DNA from: Canna indica
Lineage: Eukaryota > Streptophyta > Magnoliopsida > Zingiberales > Cannaceae
Assembly: GCA_034359265.1 (NCBI GenBank)
Contig: CP136891.1
Location: 86,260,001 to 86,324,000 of the forward strand
DNA: 64,000 nt
Direction: 5' to 3'
Part shown: piece by piece, positions 45,644-57,903 of the stretch
How the letters are laid out: each line of letters begins with the position of its first letter
Numbering within the stretch: position 1 is the first letter of the stretch
Notes under the pieces: model-generated
Database searches by the model: none
Told to the model about the DNA's origin: nothing
What the model saw: only the letters and a program-made list of their open reading frames with translations
Translations under genes and position numbers: made by a program

Positions 45644-48600
45644 ATGCCGGTATGGACGACTCTGGCAGCGACTTATCTCTCCCCTGTTCCTCCTCCCGAT
45701 CCCCCAGACGGCTCTCCCCCTTCTCCTCCGCCAGCGCAGTCATCCCCCGTGCTTGCTTCGCCCTCTCTGCCATCGCCTCCTTCAGCGCCAGCCGCTTCGG
45801 ATTTCAAGAAACCCCTTTCCTGGGTCCAAATCCTTAAGGGATCAAGCCTCTCCTCGCATAACTCAACATCGGAGACTACTCTCTCCAAGATCGAGTCCTC
45901 TACATCAGACATGATCACTTTTTCTCCGGAGCAAACCCCTGAATGGCGACGTCCTTGGGAGAAATCCCTGATTGGTAAGTTCATTGGTCATCCCCCTCCT
46001 ATTGATACCATTAAACGTTGGGCTTTTCGTTCTTGGGCGAAATATGGCTTGCAATCAGTTCTGGATCTTGAAGATCAATGTTTTGTTTTCCATTTTGATT
46101 CTCTCGAATCTGCCTATATTAATTGTTCTTTCCAGCGGTCCTTGGACTCTCCAGGGAGACGTTCTACGTCTCATTCCCTGGAAGACCCTTTTTAGACCAT
46201 GGCAAGAATCGTTTAAAACTGCGCCGGTCTAGATCAGCCTTCAGGCTCTTCCGATGGAGTTTTGGAATCCTACTTCGGTTGCTTTAATCGCCGGCCATTT
46301 CGGTAAATTTATTAAAATTGATGAGAGATACTTTTGTTTTGAAATAGGTAGATATATTAGGGTTTCCATTGAACTAGATCTTTCCCTTCCCGTTAAACAA
46401 GGTGTTTGGCTTTCGGGTGATGGTTTTAATTTTTTTTTCAACCAGTCGTTTTTGAAAACATCCCGATTCTTTGTTTCCAGTGTGGTTTGGTTGGTCATTT
46501 GGAATCTTCTTGTCCGACTATTACTCGTGTTTCTTCTATTTCTGATCCTTCGACAGGATCCAATGTTTTGAACGCTAAGTCGACTTCTTTTTCGGGCTCT
46601 GATGTTCCGATGAATGATGCCTTAAACTCTAAAACTTCGGTGGTTGATTCCATTCCTTCCTCTGAATCCCCTCGCCCGGACCCTTCATGTGGTCCGTGGG
46701 TTCAAGTTCAACGCCGGCCTTCGTGTCGGCGGAACCCTAGAAGCGTGATCAAATCCCCTGATCAGGATTCTGACCGTGCTCGGGTTGTTCAGAACACTGT
46801 TGAACCCATGAACCGTAAGAATCAGGTCCCGAGGGCGCCAATCGACTCCAAATCAAAATCTATTCCTGCCGATCCCCCTTTCCCTCAGGACTCTCGGATC
46901 CCGACCCCCATTAAGTATCCCCCCTACCCATACTGCTCCAAATATGTCTGCCTTCCCCTCTTTTAAGAAGACTCCATTGACTCCTGCTAATTAAACCTAT
47001 GCTTTCCCCTGCCCCTCACCCCCCTAAGTCTATTGAGACCTTAGCCTCAGAGCTCTCCAAAACTCTAGGCTCCACTTCCTCATCCCCCCACCGGAAGTGG
47101 TTTCTAGGGTTGAGCGTAGGAAGAAAGTGAGGATCCCCAAAATCCCTATATATAAGATTCCTAATTTTGATGGCCTAATAAAACATAGAAAGTCTAAACT
47201 TTTACCTGGCCAATCCTCTGTTCAATCCTCCTCCCCTATAGATGTCCCCTCCCCTTCAGGGGATCTTCTGTCTGATAATCTCTTTGCTTTACTAGATGAA
47301 GATTCTAAATTGGAATGCTAGGGGTGCCTGGAGAAGGCTTGTGCGTGATTTCCTTATAGCTCAAATTAAGAATTCCCATGTGAATATTATAACTATTCAA
47401 GAAACTCACTTAAATGAAATTTTTGCTAATAAACTTGTTAATTCATTTGGTCGCTTTTGGAAGGCTGCCATCTAGCCAAGCAAAGGTGCCTCTGGTGGTA
47501 TTCTGATAGCTTGGAATTCAAATATTGTGAATGCCAAAAACTATTCTTTTTGATGCTCAAGTTGTTCATGTTATTTTATAATTTGATAATTGTGAGCCCT
47601 TTCTTATGTCTTCAATATATGCTAGTACTAATCCTACTATTAGGGCTTATCTTTGGTCTTCTTTAATGGCTCATGATCTCACCTCTTACCCGTGGGTTTC
47701 TAGGTGACTTTAATTGTATTTTAAGTCTTAAGGATAAATGTGGAGGGCTGCCTTTTAAATTGCATAAGCATATTATTGATTTTAATGCTTTCATAAATCA
47801 TTGTGGCTTGTTTGATTTAGGTTTTAAAGGTTGCAAATATACTTGGGCAAATAATAGGCAGGGTAATGTCAAAATCTGGATTAGACTTGATAGAATTTTT
47901 GCAAATTCATCTTGGCTTCACTTTTTTGGTAATTCCTTTGTAGAACACTTACCTAGGATCTCATCAGATCATGAACCTTTACTACTTACTATTCCCTCCC
48001 AAAAGCAATTTAAAAATAATTTTTTTCGCTTTCAAAACTTTTGGATTGAGTATAGTGAATGCAAAGATGTCATCTTAAAGGCTTGGAATACTTCTAATAC
48101 TCATATGTTTGACTCTGTTATATCCTCCAATCTCAAAAGCACTAGATTTGCCCTATCTTATTGGAACATACATAATGTAGGCAACCTAGAGAACCTCCTT
48201 AGTGACATTAATGAAAAGATCAACCTGCTAGAATCCCCTTGAGCTTCTCCCTGATGCTCCTAGTGATATTCATATTAATATTAGATCCTTATACAATAAG
48301 CAGCTTGCCTTGCAAAGGCAGATTTGCTTAAAATGGTGGTCCAAATCTAAAATGAAATGGATCAATGATGGAGATAAAAATACTACATTCTACCACCGTA
48401 TGGTCACTATTAGAAGGCGTATAAATCTGTCTAGCTCTATCCTAACCTCTAGCAATGAAATTGTAAATGAGGACTCTCTTATCCTTAATGAATTTGTATC
48501 CCACTACTCCTCCTTATGGAACGTACTCTCCCCCTTATGCTCAGATTGATTCCTCCAATTGGCCTTCTCTCCCATACTCTTCCTCAAAGCTGTATGGAGT

Positions 48601-51065
48601 CTCTTACTAAGGATTTCTCAGATAATGAGATCAGATCTACTATTAATTCTCTTGGTAATGCGAAAAGTCCTGGTATAGATGGATTACTGTAGAATTCTAC
48701 AAGCATTATTGGGATATAATCTCCTCCTCCCTCAAGCATGACTTAAACAACTTTTTACATACCTCCTCTCTTCCTCCATCATGGAACCAAACCATGCTCA
48801 CCTTCACTCCCAAAATTAAACACCCTAAGCTGGTTAAGGATTTTAGACCTATAGCCCTTTGCAACATCTCTTATCGCATCCTATCCAAGCTCTTAGCCAA
48901 TAGAATTAAGCCTTATCTTCCTTTGCTTATCAGTAATGAGCAATCTGCCTTTATTAAAGGCAGAAATATCCAGGACAACATTCTTATTGTCCAAGATAGT
49001 TCACTCCTTCTATGACTCAAAAGGAAAAAAATCTCTACATTATAATTAAAATTGACTTCGAGAAGACATTTGACCTTCTTAGTAGGGATGCTATCCTTAA
49101 AGTCCTCAATCTATACAAATTTCCCTCTCCCTTTATCAATTGGATTAACTCTTGTATCAGCTCTCCCACCTTTGCTTGTCTCATCAATTCTCATCTCTCC
49201 CACTTCTTCTCTTCCAACAGAGGTATTAGGCAAGGAGACCCTCTCTCTCCTTTTCGTTTTATCCTAGTTGCCCAAGCTTTAACTCAGCTCATCAAGCAAG
49301 CTGTTGAGCAGGGCACTTACTCTCCTTTTAAAATGAAGAATGACTTCTCTATATCTCATCTCATGTTTGTAGATGACCTTATCCTAATCCTTAGGGCTAA
49401 CAAGAAAAGTATTGCATAAGTTAAGAGAATTTTCTCCTCCTATGAATCCCTCACCGGTTTGAGAATTAACCATTCTAAATCCAATATTTATTTTCCCTCT
49501 CACACGTCCAATGCTACTAAGTTGAGCATCTGCAATTCATTAGGTATGAGGAAGGGTAGCTTCCCCTTCAAGTACCTTGGAGTAATGATATCCTCTAGAA
49601 GGCCTCCTCCAAAGACTCATGAGCATATTCTCACTTCAATTGACTCCAAGCTTTCTAACTGGAAGGCCAGCCTCCTATCTCAAGTAGGTAAGCTGGTATT
49701 AATTAAATCAGTTCTCAATTTCATCCCAACCTATTCCTTATCAGTAACCTGGTTAAATTCTAGTCTTATTGATAAGATTGAATCCAAAATTAGAATCTTC
49801 CTTTGGAGGCATTCTTCTGATAAGAAGGCCTTACATTTAGTTAATTGGGAAACCCTTACCTTACCCAAGGATAGGGGTGGCCTTGGCATTCAAGATCTTG
49901 ACTCTAAAAGAATCTCTCTTCAAGCTAGCAAAATCCAAAAGTACCTTTCAAATCAAAATTCCATATGAGTTAATCTGGTTAAAGCCAAGTATCCTCCAAT
50001 TAATTCCTTTAACAGCTGCAAAAAATTCAAATGCTCTTATGCTTGGAAGCTTTTCAAGCTGGCTTTTAACAGCCTGCATCTGGGATTTAAATCATGCATT
50101 GGTTATGGTAGCTCTACTTCTCTGTTGAATGGAAACTAGGTTTTAGACATGCCCCTGGCTATCAAACCAACATACTTGAATATGAACCTAGCTAATCATA
50201 TCATTGAGGTGCAGCATTTATTTCAGGACCAGAAATGGTCTCCCTTTTTCGGATATTCTATGTGTGGAAAAACTTTGTGGGAAGCTATCACAAGCATACG
50301 GGTCCCTGTACAGCCCAGTGATGACAAAGTGGTATGGATGTCTGAAAACTGTGGAATGGCTTCTTCATCAGCTTTTAGATTTCTAAAGTCTTCTATTGAC
50401 TCTTCTTCTAGTTTAAAACTTAGCTGGAAATTGATATGGAAACATAGAACTGCTCCTAAAGTAAAAATATTTATTTGGAAGTTGTTTCATAACAAGCTCC
50501 CAACCAAAGCTTTTTTATTTTCATTAGGTATTTCCCCTAATGCTACTTGTTGCCTTTGTTTTGATGCTTCTGAAATATTAAAACATCTTTTTGTGGATTG
50601 CTCCTTTGCGAACAGTATCTGGCTTTCCCTTGGTCAGCATCTTAATGTTGACTTCGAATGTAGATTTGAATGGAATACAGATTCTTGGTTTTTGGAAAAT
50701 GCTGGTTATAACTCTAATTTTGAAAACTATTCTTTGATTTCAAATGTTCTTTGGTTCACTTGGTATTATAGAAATTCTATTAAGCATGGTGAAATGAAGC
50801 CTTCCTCTAGTAGGGTTGTGACCCAAATATTGACTTTCACAAGCCAATTTACAGATCTTTACACTCCTGAGGGCACGTGGTACTTACACTCTTTGTCTTG
50901 TGATTGGTCTCCCCCTATTTTTCCCTAGCTGAAATTTAATTGTGATGGCTCATATGATAAGGAAGGTGGAGCAGGAATCATCCTTTGAAATCATAAAGGT
51001 GAGTGTTCCCTTGCCTCTTGTTTATACTTTTATTCCATATTTGCTTTCTACTCAGAGGCTACTTT
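45644..51065 (+). mobile_element. L1-type LINE, dead, copy A
   Basis: ORF1 from 45644: a Pro-rich start, a DUF4283 region (WEKSLIGKFIGHPPPIDTIK), a CCHC knuckle (CFQCGLVGHLESSC, near 46470), end at 47321; frame is broken several times. ORF2 starts at 47296, overlapping ORF1 by 26 bases: endonuclease start MKILNWNARGAW, GDFNCIL and SSDHEPLLL; reverse transcriptase with KIDFEKTFD, GIRQGDPLSP and MFVDDLIL; zf-RVT (CCLCFDASEILKHLFVDC); RNase H start (FNCDGSYDKEGGAGII near 50940). ORF2 has an in-frame TAG at 47473 and several frameshifts. The RNase H end is lost at a hAT-like insertion near 51075. The 5' border is not defined. Confidence 0.85.
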
Positions 51066-51074
51066 TATGTGATA

Positions 51075-51834
51075 GTTGAGATGTATTTATGGACGAGGAA
51101 AAAAAATCAAAAATTTAATTAATCGAAAAATCGATTTAAAACTTAACTGAATTTCTCGATTAATCGAAACGGTAATTTCGATTTTAGTTTTTATTATAAT
51201 TTTTTTTTTGTTTTCAATTTCGATTTTAATTTTTGAGTATCATTAATCGTTAGTTCACAGCTAACCGATTCATATATATATAATTACCCTTAATTTTTAT
51301 TCCCTAAATTTTTAAAAAATATTTTTTTCTCTAAAACTTATATAAAGTATATATTGAAGTATATTTAAATTATATTTCATTATTTAAAATTTGACAATTA
51401 CATATTTTTTAAATATGAATAAATATTATAATACACAAGTCTCTAAAATATTATAGTACATATTTTTACTAAACAAATATTTGAATTTCATGTTAAACAT
51501 ATCCAATTCTTTCAATTGTCCGTGAGGATGTTATCATTCTTTTGACTTTTTATATATAGGTATTATGCTTGATTTATATTTTTTTATTTTGAAATACTTT
51601 TAACAAATGAAATGTACTATACAATTTGTATAATTTTATTATTTTTTATATGTTAAAAATTTTTAGTGGTTAATCGAAATTTTTTGATTAATCGAATCGC
51701 AAAAACTTAAACCGAAATACTGATTAACCAAAGTTAATGGATTAGTTTACGATTAATGACTTTGAAAAATTGATGTTAATGGAATGATTTAAAAAATTGC
51801 TACTTGATCGGTTACTATCCATGCTCACCCCGCT
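51075..51834 (-). mobile_element. hAT-like insertion in the LINE RNase H region
   Basis: AT-rich block with repeated ATTAATCGAAA/TTTCGATTAATC strings. Its right end reads, on the minus strand, TAGCGGGGTGAGCATGGA, matching the terminus at 27131. TAGTTG occurs on both sides (51076-51081 and 51833-51838) but a full 8-bp duplication is not seen. The left end is degenerate. Confidence 0.45.
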
Positions 51835-51889
51835 AGTTGTATTCATTTAAATGCATATTTTAATAATATCTTTAATTTGTGTTAGAGCT

Positions 51890-52092
51890 GGCAATATATG
51901 GCCTGACACGATAGCCTGAAAAAAATAAGGTTCGGGTCGATCTTTATCGTGCTCGGGCCGTTATCAATCCAGCTCGATAAGGCCCGAAAAACTATCGGGC
52001 CGAGTCGGGCTAGGCAGTGTAGACCCGAACTGATAGCTCGATAAGAATTTTTTTTCTAAAAATATTTGATATCGGTCCCGAATCTGCCCGAT
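51890..52092 (+). mobile_element. remnant of a repeat with GGCCCGA/TCGGGC motifs
   Basis: Starts GAGCTGGCAATATATGGCC and carries repeated (A)GCTCGATA, CGGGCCG and GCCCGATAGCC strings on both strands, like decayed hAT ends of the GGTGGCAA type. Truncated on the right by the foldback element. Confidence 0.4.
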
Positions 52093-52893
52093 AGCCCTTC
52101 ACGTTTGTCTGAAGGCTTTAGTTTGTCCCTTAGGTTTTTTTGGAGCACAAATGCCCCTATTGTAATGAAAAAATGGTGCAAAATTTCTCCGTCTTTGAAA
52201 CGTTAACGGTGTTGTCGTCACATCTGACGTGTCGAATTTGACTAAAATGCCCTCCACATCAGCGTGAGACCCACATATTACTAACTCATCATCTCATCGA
52301 CGTCGTTACCCATCTTTCTCGCCGCGCCTACAACGTCACCGACGGGCAAAAGGCATGGCAACATGGTCATAGACCGGTATGAAGAGGAGATGAATTAAGA
52401 CGTGGTTGACGGGTGACCATGTCACGGTGCCCTTTGCGCACCGGAAAAGATAGGTAGCGACATCGGCGAGACGGTGAGTTAGTAGGATGTCCGTCCCACA
52501 TTGATGTGAAGGATATTTTAATTAGTCAAAATTCGACACGTCGGATGTGACGATAGCATCGTTAACGGGACATGGACAACATTTCAAAAACGAAGTATTT
52601 TTGCACCCTTTTTCGTTACTGTAGGGATATTTGTGCTCAAAAAAATCTAAGAGACAAAATAGAACCTCTAGACAAAAATGAAAGGTAAAATAGTACTGTG
52701 ATATATGACGTGTCGAGTGATTGAATTAGTGTACGTCACATGACACATCAACTCTGTTAACAGATTCCTGATGTCGTTCCAACGCCAGAGTCAATGTAGT
52801 AATAATTTTTGAAACTTCTTAATAATTTTGAGTTAAAAAAAACATGAATAAATAAGCTCTTTCTACTTAAACTCGAGAGGCAAATTAATTAGT
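52093..52893. mobile_element. foldback element with long arms
   Basis: The left arm (CCCTTCACGTTTGTCTGAAG... CTTTGAAACGTTAACGG) is mirrored in the right arm (CGTTAACGGGACATGGACAA ... TCTAGACAAAAATGAAAGG). The centre is near 52400. The right arm is longer (to about 52893), so the left end has lost its outer part. The 38690-39186 arm belongs to the same family. No coding capacity. Confidence 0.7.
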
Positions 52894-53192
52894 ACCTGTG
52901 TTATATATACACACCAGCACATGCACTAAATTCATCGAACAAAACGCCAATATAATTCACGAAATAAAGCCACTCGAGCATGCAAGAAAAGCAAGCTCAA
53001 ACAGTACAAACTAGAAGAACATGATACAGTACGTATAATACATATCGTACTTATAACTAGTGACTCCTATATGCTTGCTGTATAAATTGACACAGAATTC
53101 CTCATAGAATTAACAACAACTAATTCAAATTAGCAAATGCAATCCGATAGAGTACGTATATAGAGCCGGTACTAAATTGCTCCACGGCCATG

Positions 53193-53531
53193 TCATGGTG
53201 CTGCAGCAGGTGGTGGGGTAAGGAAGGGAATGCTTGGGATAGAAGGCATTGGAGGCAACGTGACCTTGGGTATGCTGGGAATTATATTCCCAGGTAGTGG
53301 CGGCGCCGCCAGTGGTACCACCGGCATCGGCGGCACGGTCAGCTTTGGAATAGCAGGCACCGTTGGCATCGGCATCACTGGGATCGTCGGGACTGCAGGT
53401 GGCGCTGCTGCTGCTGCTGTGTCCAGGAGATGGCGAGCAGCAAAGCTGGTGCCGATGTGGCTGGAGAAGAAGAGGACTACTGCAAGAATGGCCGAGGTGA
53501 ACTTGACGAAACCAGTGCACTCGGAAGCCAT
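53193..53531 (-). CDS. secreted proline-rich cell-wall peptide (PELPK-like), copy B
   Basis: 112 residues, ATG at 53531, same signal peptide and Pro-rich repeats as the gene at 40940. The only coding change I see is Pro to Arg directly after the predicted cleavage region (SFAAR against SFAAP). A Pro right after the cleavage site usually hinders signal peptidase, so copy B may be processed differently; that is inference. The TATA box is conserved at about 53649-53637. Confidence 0.75.
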   Translation of the reverse strand: MASECTGFVKFTSAILAVVLFFSSHIGTSFAARHLLDTAAAAAPPAVPTIPVMPMPTVPAIPKLTVPPMPVVPLAAPPLPGNIIPSIPKVTLPPMPSIPSIPFLTPPPAAAP

Positions 53532-55390
53532 GCCTTTGTTGAATGATGATCGAGGAATATTGTTCTTGGAGGGATCGAAGGTATAAATATGGCTGAGATT
53601 GGTTTTGATGTACGTGGGCTGAGCTAAATGCTGTGGTATATATTTATAAGGGAATTCCACAGCATGAGTCATGAGTTAGGTTAAGAGGGGTTAACCAGCT
53701 TAATTAATGTAGTGTCATGTGTTTGGTGAGAGAGATTGGAAACTGTGATATGTTGGTTCACCTTCTTCCACCTTGTATATATAGCTAGGTGTCAAAGATT
53801 ATCTACTAGTTAAGATAATTTGGTTGATATTTGAACAATATATATATGTGCAAGATTTCTACATATACATTAATTAGATCAATGAACAGATCAACAAATC
53901 AAACAAGATGTCAAACATAATATTGAATTTCATCCAATATATATATGGCATGCATATATGCACTCATCATTAATTATTTTGAAGGATACAATTTCAAATT
54001 GCATATATTCTTATATACATAGACTCCTGATACAGATATAATTTCATCTATTATATGATCTATCAATATATAGCTACCTTAATTTTCTGCCAAGTTTAAG
54101 TCCAAAGTATACTTTATATGTGCATGATTATGTATATATACCTTAATTTTCTGCCAAATTTATTCTTGAATTGTCCACTACTGTTTGAATTTACCATATG
54201 ACATGCTAATTAGATTAGCTAGTAACCAATCTTTTGTTGTAAAAAAATATTCTTGAATATAATATGTAATATATACCTCGGTTTAGTCCCACATCGTAAG
54301 TATATTTAGTGTTGTGTTGATTTAAGACTTGATGGGTGTACATGCTACCATAGTTTAAGCATTTTAATTAGACTAATCATTGGGGTCTAAAAAGTTAATG
54401 AGTCGGTTTATCGATCCCATAACCTAGTCCTATATAGATATGATGAGGGAGCCTATGTATTGAAAAAATATTAACCGTTTGCTACTTGGGTGTGATTACT
54501 TGCTTCAAAAATAGTTATAGAACAGTGAAGCAAATTAAGCCCAATTTTAATGATTGCATGTACAAACAAATTAGTGCTATAAAATAATCTTAATTACTAA
54601 CATTTTAGAAGAGAAACACAAAAGATAGCCACATGTTGGAAAAGATTAATGTCTACTTAAGATAGTCCAAGCAGTTCACAGATTTAAAATTTTCTAATTG
54701 GTTGAAAGAAAATTTTAATCAAATCAAACAAATTTTTAGTCGGATCAATCTTTTTTCCAATCAAGTTAAAGAATCTCTTTTATCGGATTAAAGAAATTTT
54801 CAATTGGGTGCAATGAAATTCTCAGTTCGCGGATTTTAGATCTATTCAAAGTGGCTGAAAAAAAATTTCCATTTGGGTGAAAGAAAATTTTAATCAAATC
54901 AAATAAAATTTCAGTCGTATCAAATCTTTTTCCAATGAGGACAAACTAAACTTTTTTCTTAAATTTCCAAAACTATATAGAAGCTAATAGAACTAATTTT
55001 TATATATATATATATATATATGTATTAACTATGTATATATTCATCAATGAAGTACACAAAAAATCATTTTCTAAATTAACTTGCTTTATATGCATAAATA
55101 AAACATAAGATATAGTGATGTAGAGCAGTGTATTAATTAACTATAAGTTATAAATAGCTACTTCATTCATTAAGTAATACAACATAAGAGAGTAATTAAG
55201 GCCACTCTCTTCTAATATTAATTAGACCAAGGCTAGCTGACTCTTTCTCTCTACACACTTCATTATATATCTACTATATATGAGTCTGTAAGGCTGACTG
55301 ATTACATATGTAACTAACTCTAATAATTAACCTAGCTTCATCTATACGTACATATATATATCATAAACCTTAATGCTTTACTTGACGTCA

Positions 55391-55561
55391 TCACGCTGCA
55401 GGCGCAACATCATTGTCATCATCGTCGTCGTCGTCCCCTCCACCATTCTCACGGCGCGCCATACCTTCATCGGCGGTGCAATTATGTTCCTCACTCATGA
55501 GCAGGCCATGGAAGTGAAGGCGGCAGCATTTTTCGGTGGTGGCGACAACAACAACAACCAT
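55391..55561 (-). CDS. small acidic protein, 56 residues, copy B
   Basis: Identical protein to the ORF at 43150, despite a few silent changes (in the Asp codon run, for example). TATA box at 55696-55689 and G-box at 55953-55960 are conserved. Silent-only change across the ORF is weak support for it being coding. Function unknown. Confidence 0.5.
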   Translation of the reverse strand: MVVVVVATTEKCCRLHFHGLLMSEEHNCTADEGMARRENGGGDDDDDDDNDVAPAA

Positions 55562-56457
55562 CGCACTTACTTTGATCAACTAATGAGGAACTACAACTAA
55601 ACTGAGGAGAGACCAAGATGGAAAACCCTAGCTAGTGGGAGATGTGATCTTGGACTTGGAGTGATGAGAAGAATGGCACGGAGCCTGGTATTTATAGAGG
55701 GGGGAGGGCCGTGAATCCATTCATTAATCCATCAGGTGTTTGATCATGTATACATTTCTCAATCGAAAGGGTGAAGAATGAAGATACGCCTTTCACTTTA
55801 TGTGCACAGGGGGCGATTTGGAGGAGGGGAAAGGGAGCCGACGGTGGAATATGGTAACATGGTTTGCTCTCGTCCACATGCTAGTCCGACGTGGCGCGTG
55901 GGGCCCGAGGGTTCGGGACTTGCTCATGGAAGGTGGTCGCAGTGCACGGTCTCCACGTGGATGAAGGCGTCGAAGCACGTTCTTAGGGTTCCACGGCGCA
56001 TGGAACAAGAATGCATGCTCGGAACTGTACGAACACATTCAAGACGTCAAAGCCAAGTCAACCCGAATCTATTCTTGTCGGTCAACAATTATTCAACATC
56101 CAATGGCGTCTTGCTGTGCGTATATATATAAAGCTATCTTCTTTGATTAACAATTCTTTAAACAATTAATTTGTTGGAAGAAATCTAGATTAAAACAAAG
56201 ACATTGTTTTACAGGAAAGCATGCAAGTATTCTTTGCCAAATATATAGAATATGCATGGAAGCATGCAGTTAGATGATAAAGCACAAAACACAGCCCATA
56301 TAAATTATAAATATAATAGATTAATTTATGTTCTCATTTTTCTATGCCTCATTTATTTGGATAAATATAGTATTTAATGCTATGTATTTTTAGTTCCAGA
56401 GAGCAGTAGTAGTTTAGTACGTACTACTCCCTGCAATTAACTCGATCATCTTGTGCT

Positions 56458-56604
56458 TCAATTTGGGGCTCCGAAGCCCAGCAAAAGCACCGGCTCAGAC
56501 ACCACATCATACGCGGCAGCAGCTAGCGAAATCTGTTCTCCGACGTCGTCAAGGAAAAGTTGCCGAGCGCAGGAGTTGTTGACGCACAGCAGCAGGATCA
56601 GCAT
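56458..56604 (-). CDS. putative secreted peptide, 48 residues, copy B
   Basis: Same sequence as the ORF at 44215, including the overlapping upstream ORF and the TATA-like TTTTATATATAG upstream. No difference from copy A seen within the ORF. Confidence 0.4.
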   Translation of the reverse strand: MLILLLCVNNSCARQLFLDDVGEQISLAAAAYDVVSEPVLLLGFGAPN

Positions 56605-56906
56605 ATATATTGAAGATGACGAAGACGACGATATATGCAGTAGAGTTTTGGATCAGCCATTAATTAAATAGTCGATATAATTAAGTTAACTATATATAAA
56701 AGGCGATGAAGAATAATTAAGGAAGAGGTGTGATTGCTTTTACAGGGAGGAGTTAATATAATTCAGCATGAGTGAGTACTGCGCACTGCATATATATAAC
56801 TTGTGCATGTTCGAACGTACTAGGGTTGATTGAACAAGACATGCATACTCAAATTAAATGTTTTCTTAAATCTTCTTGCTAAAAAAATGTTTTTAGAATT
56901 CAGATC

Positions 56907-57260
56907 TACGGGTGACAATTTTATCCGCATCCGCCAACTAAAAACTGCATCTGCACTGTATTCGATTCATATCCGCAAGTAAAAACAGATATGGATACGG
57001 ATACGAATCTAGAAAATCTATATCCGCGCGGATACGATGCAGATACGGATATGACTTCGGATCCGCACTGTATCTGCACCGCCTATCCGCTTCATTTAAA
57101 TTACTATTTTACCTATACGTGTACTTAACATATATATAAGGGGATAAGGGCACAATGGTAAGTTTATATCAAATATATATTAAACATTTCTTTTCTTTGC
57201 CCTAACCCCTAAATCTCATACGGTTCCTCCTATTTTCTCTACACGCTGCTCGCCTAGTCG
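56907..57260. mobile_element. hAT-like 5' end remnant, copy B
   Basis: TACGGGTGACAATTTTATCC and the same CCGCATCCGCC motifs as at 44671, with more substitutions than the flanking DNA. Confidence 0.5.
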
Positions 57261-57284
57261 CCCTCGCTTGCCGTAGTGCCGCTC

Positions 57285-57540
57285 GCTCACAGTCACCCTT
57301 ATCTGTCGCTCGCCCACAGTCGCCCTTGTCCGCCGCTCGCCCCAAAGTCGCTCTTGTCCGCCGCTCGCTCTGTCGCCCTCGCCCGCCGCTCACCCTCAGT
57401 CACCCTTGCCCGCCGCTTGCCCACAGTCGCTCTCGTCCGCCGCTCGCCCACAGTCGCCCTCGTTCGCCGCTTGCCCATAGTCTCCCTCGTTCGCCGCTCG
57501 ATCAGTCGCCCTCGTCCGCCGCTCTCCCACAGTCGCCTAC
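57285..57540. repeat. GC-rich minisatellite, copy B
   Basis: Same unit as at 45043-45292. Some units differ in sequence (for example a CCCCAAAGTCGCTCTTGTCC variant present only here), so the array has changed since the duplication. Confidence 0.8.
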
Positions 57541-57903
57541 TCGCCTCTTTTCTGTACACGGTGGGCTCTTTTATCCTTCTTTTCCTTCATGTTTCCTTTC
57601 TTCTCCTTCTTCTCCACAGTCGCCCAAATCTTTCCCTCTTATCAGCAGATCTATCGCCCAAATATAATCTCCACAGTGGCACAGTCGCCCAAATTGATGC
57701 AGGATTAGAAGAGCAGCACAACACATGCAAGCCTGGGCTCTGCCTATTGATTCAATCCAATTGCAAGTGTTGGAGGATTATTACCTTATTTGATTATAAT
57801 CCAATTTTGATTATAATTACTCTGCCTATTGATTCAACACTTGAACGATTATAAATAGATGGTGGTTTATGTTGTATCAATAGAGTAATTACTAGCTATT
57901 TAG

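Larger units (their letters stand above)
40768..53020. repeat. segmental duplication, copy A (12.25-kb unit)
   Basis: From ATGATACAGTACG at 40768 the sequence is nearly identical to that from 53021, with an offset of 12253 at the left and 12236-12260 elsewhere because of small indels. Homology can be followed to 50535, where copy B is cut by a CACTA element. The simplest reading is a head-to-tail duplication whose joint is at 53020/53021; the stretch 50536-53020 would then be the right end of unit A. Confidence 0.85.
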
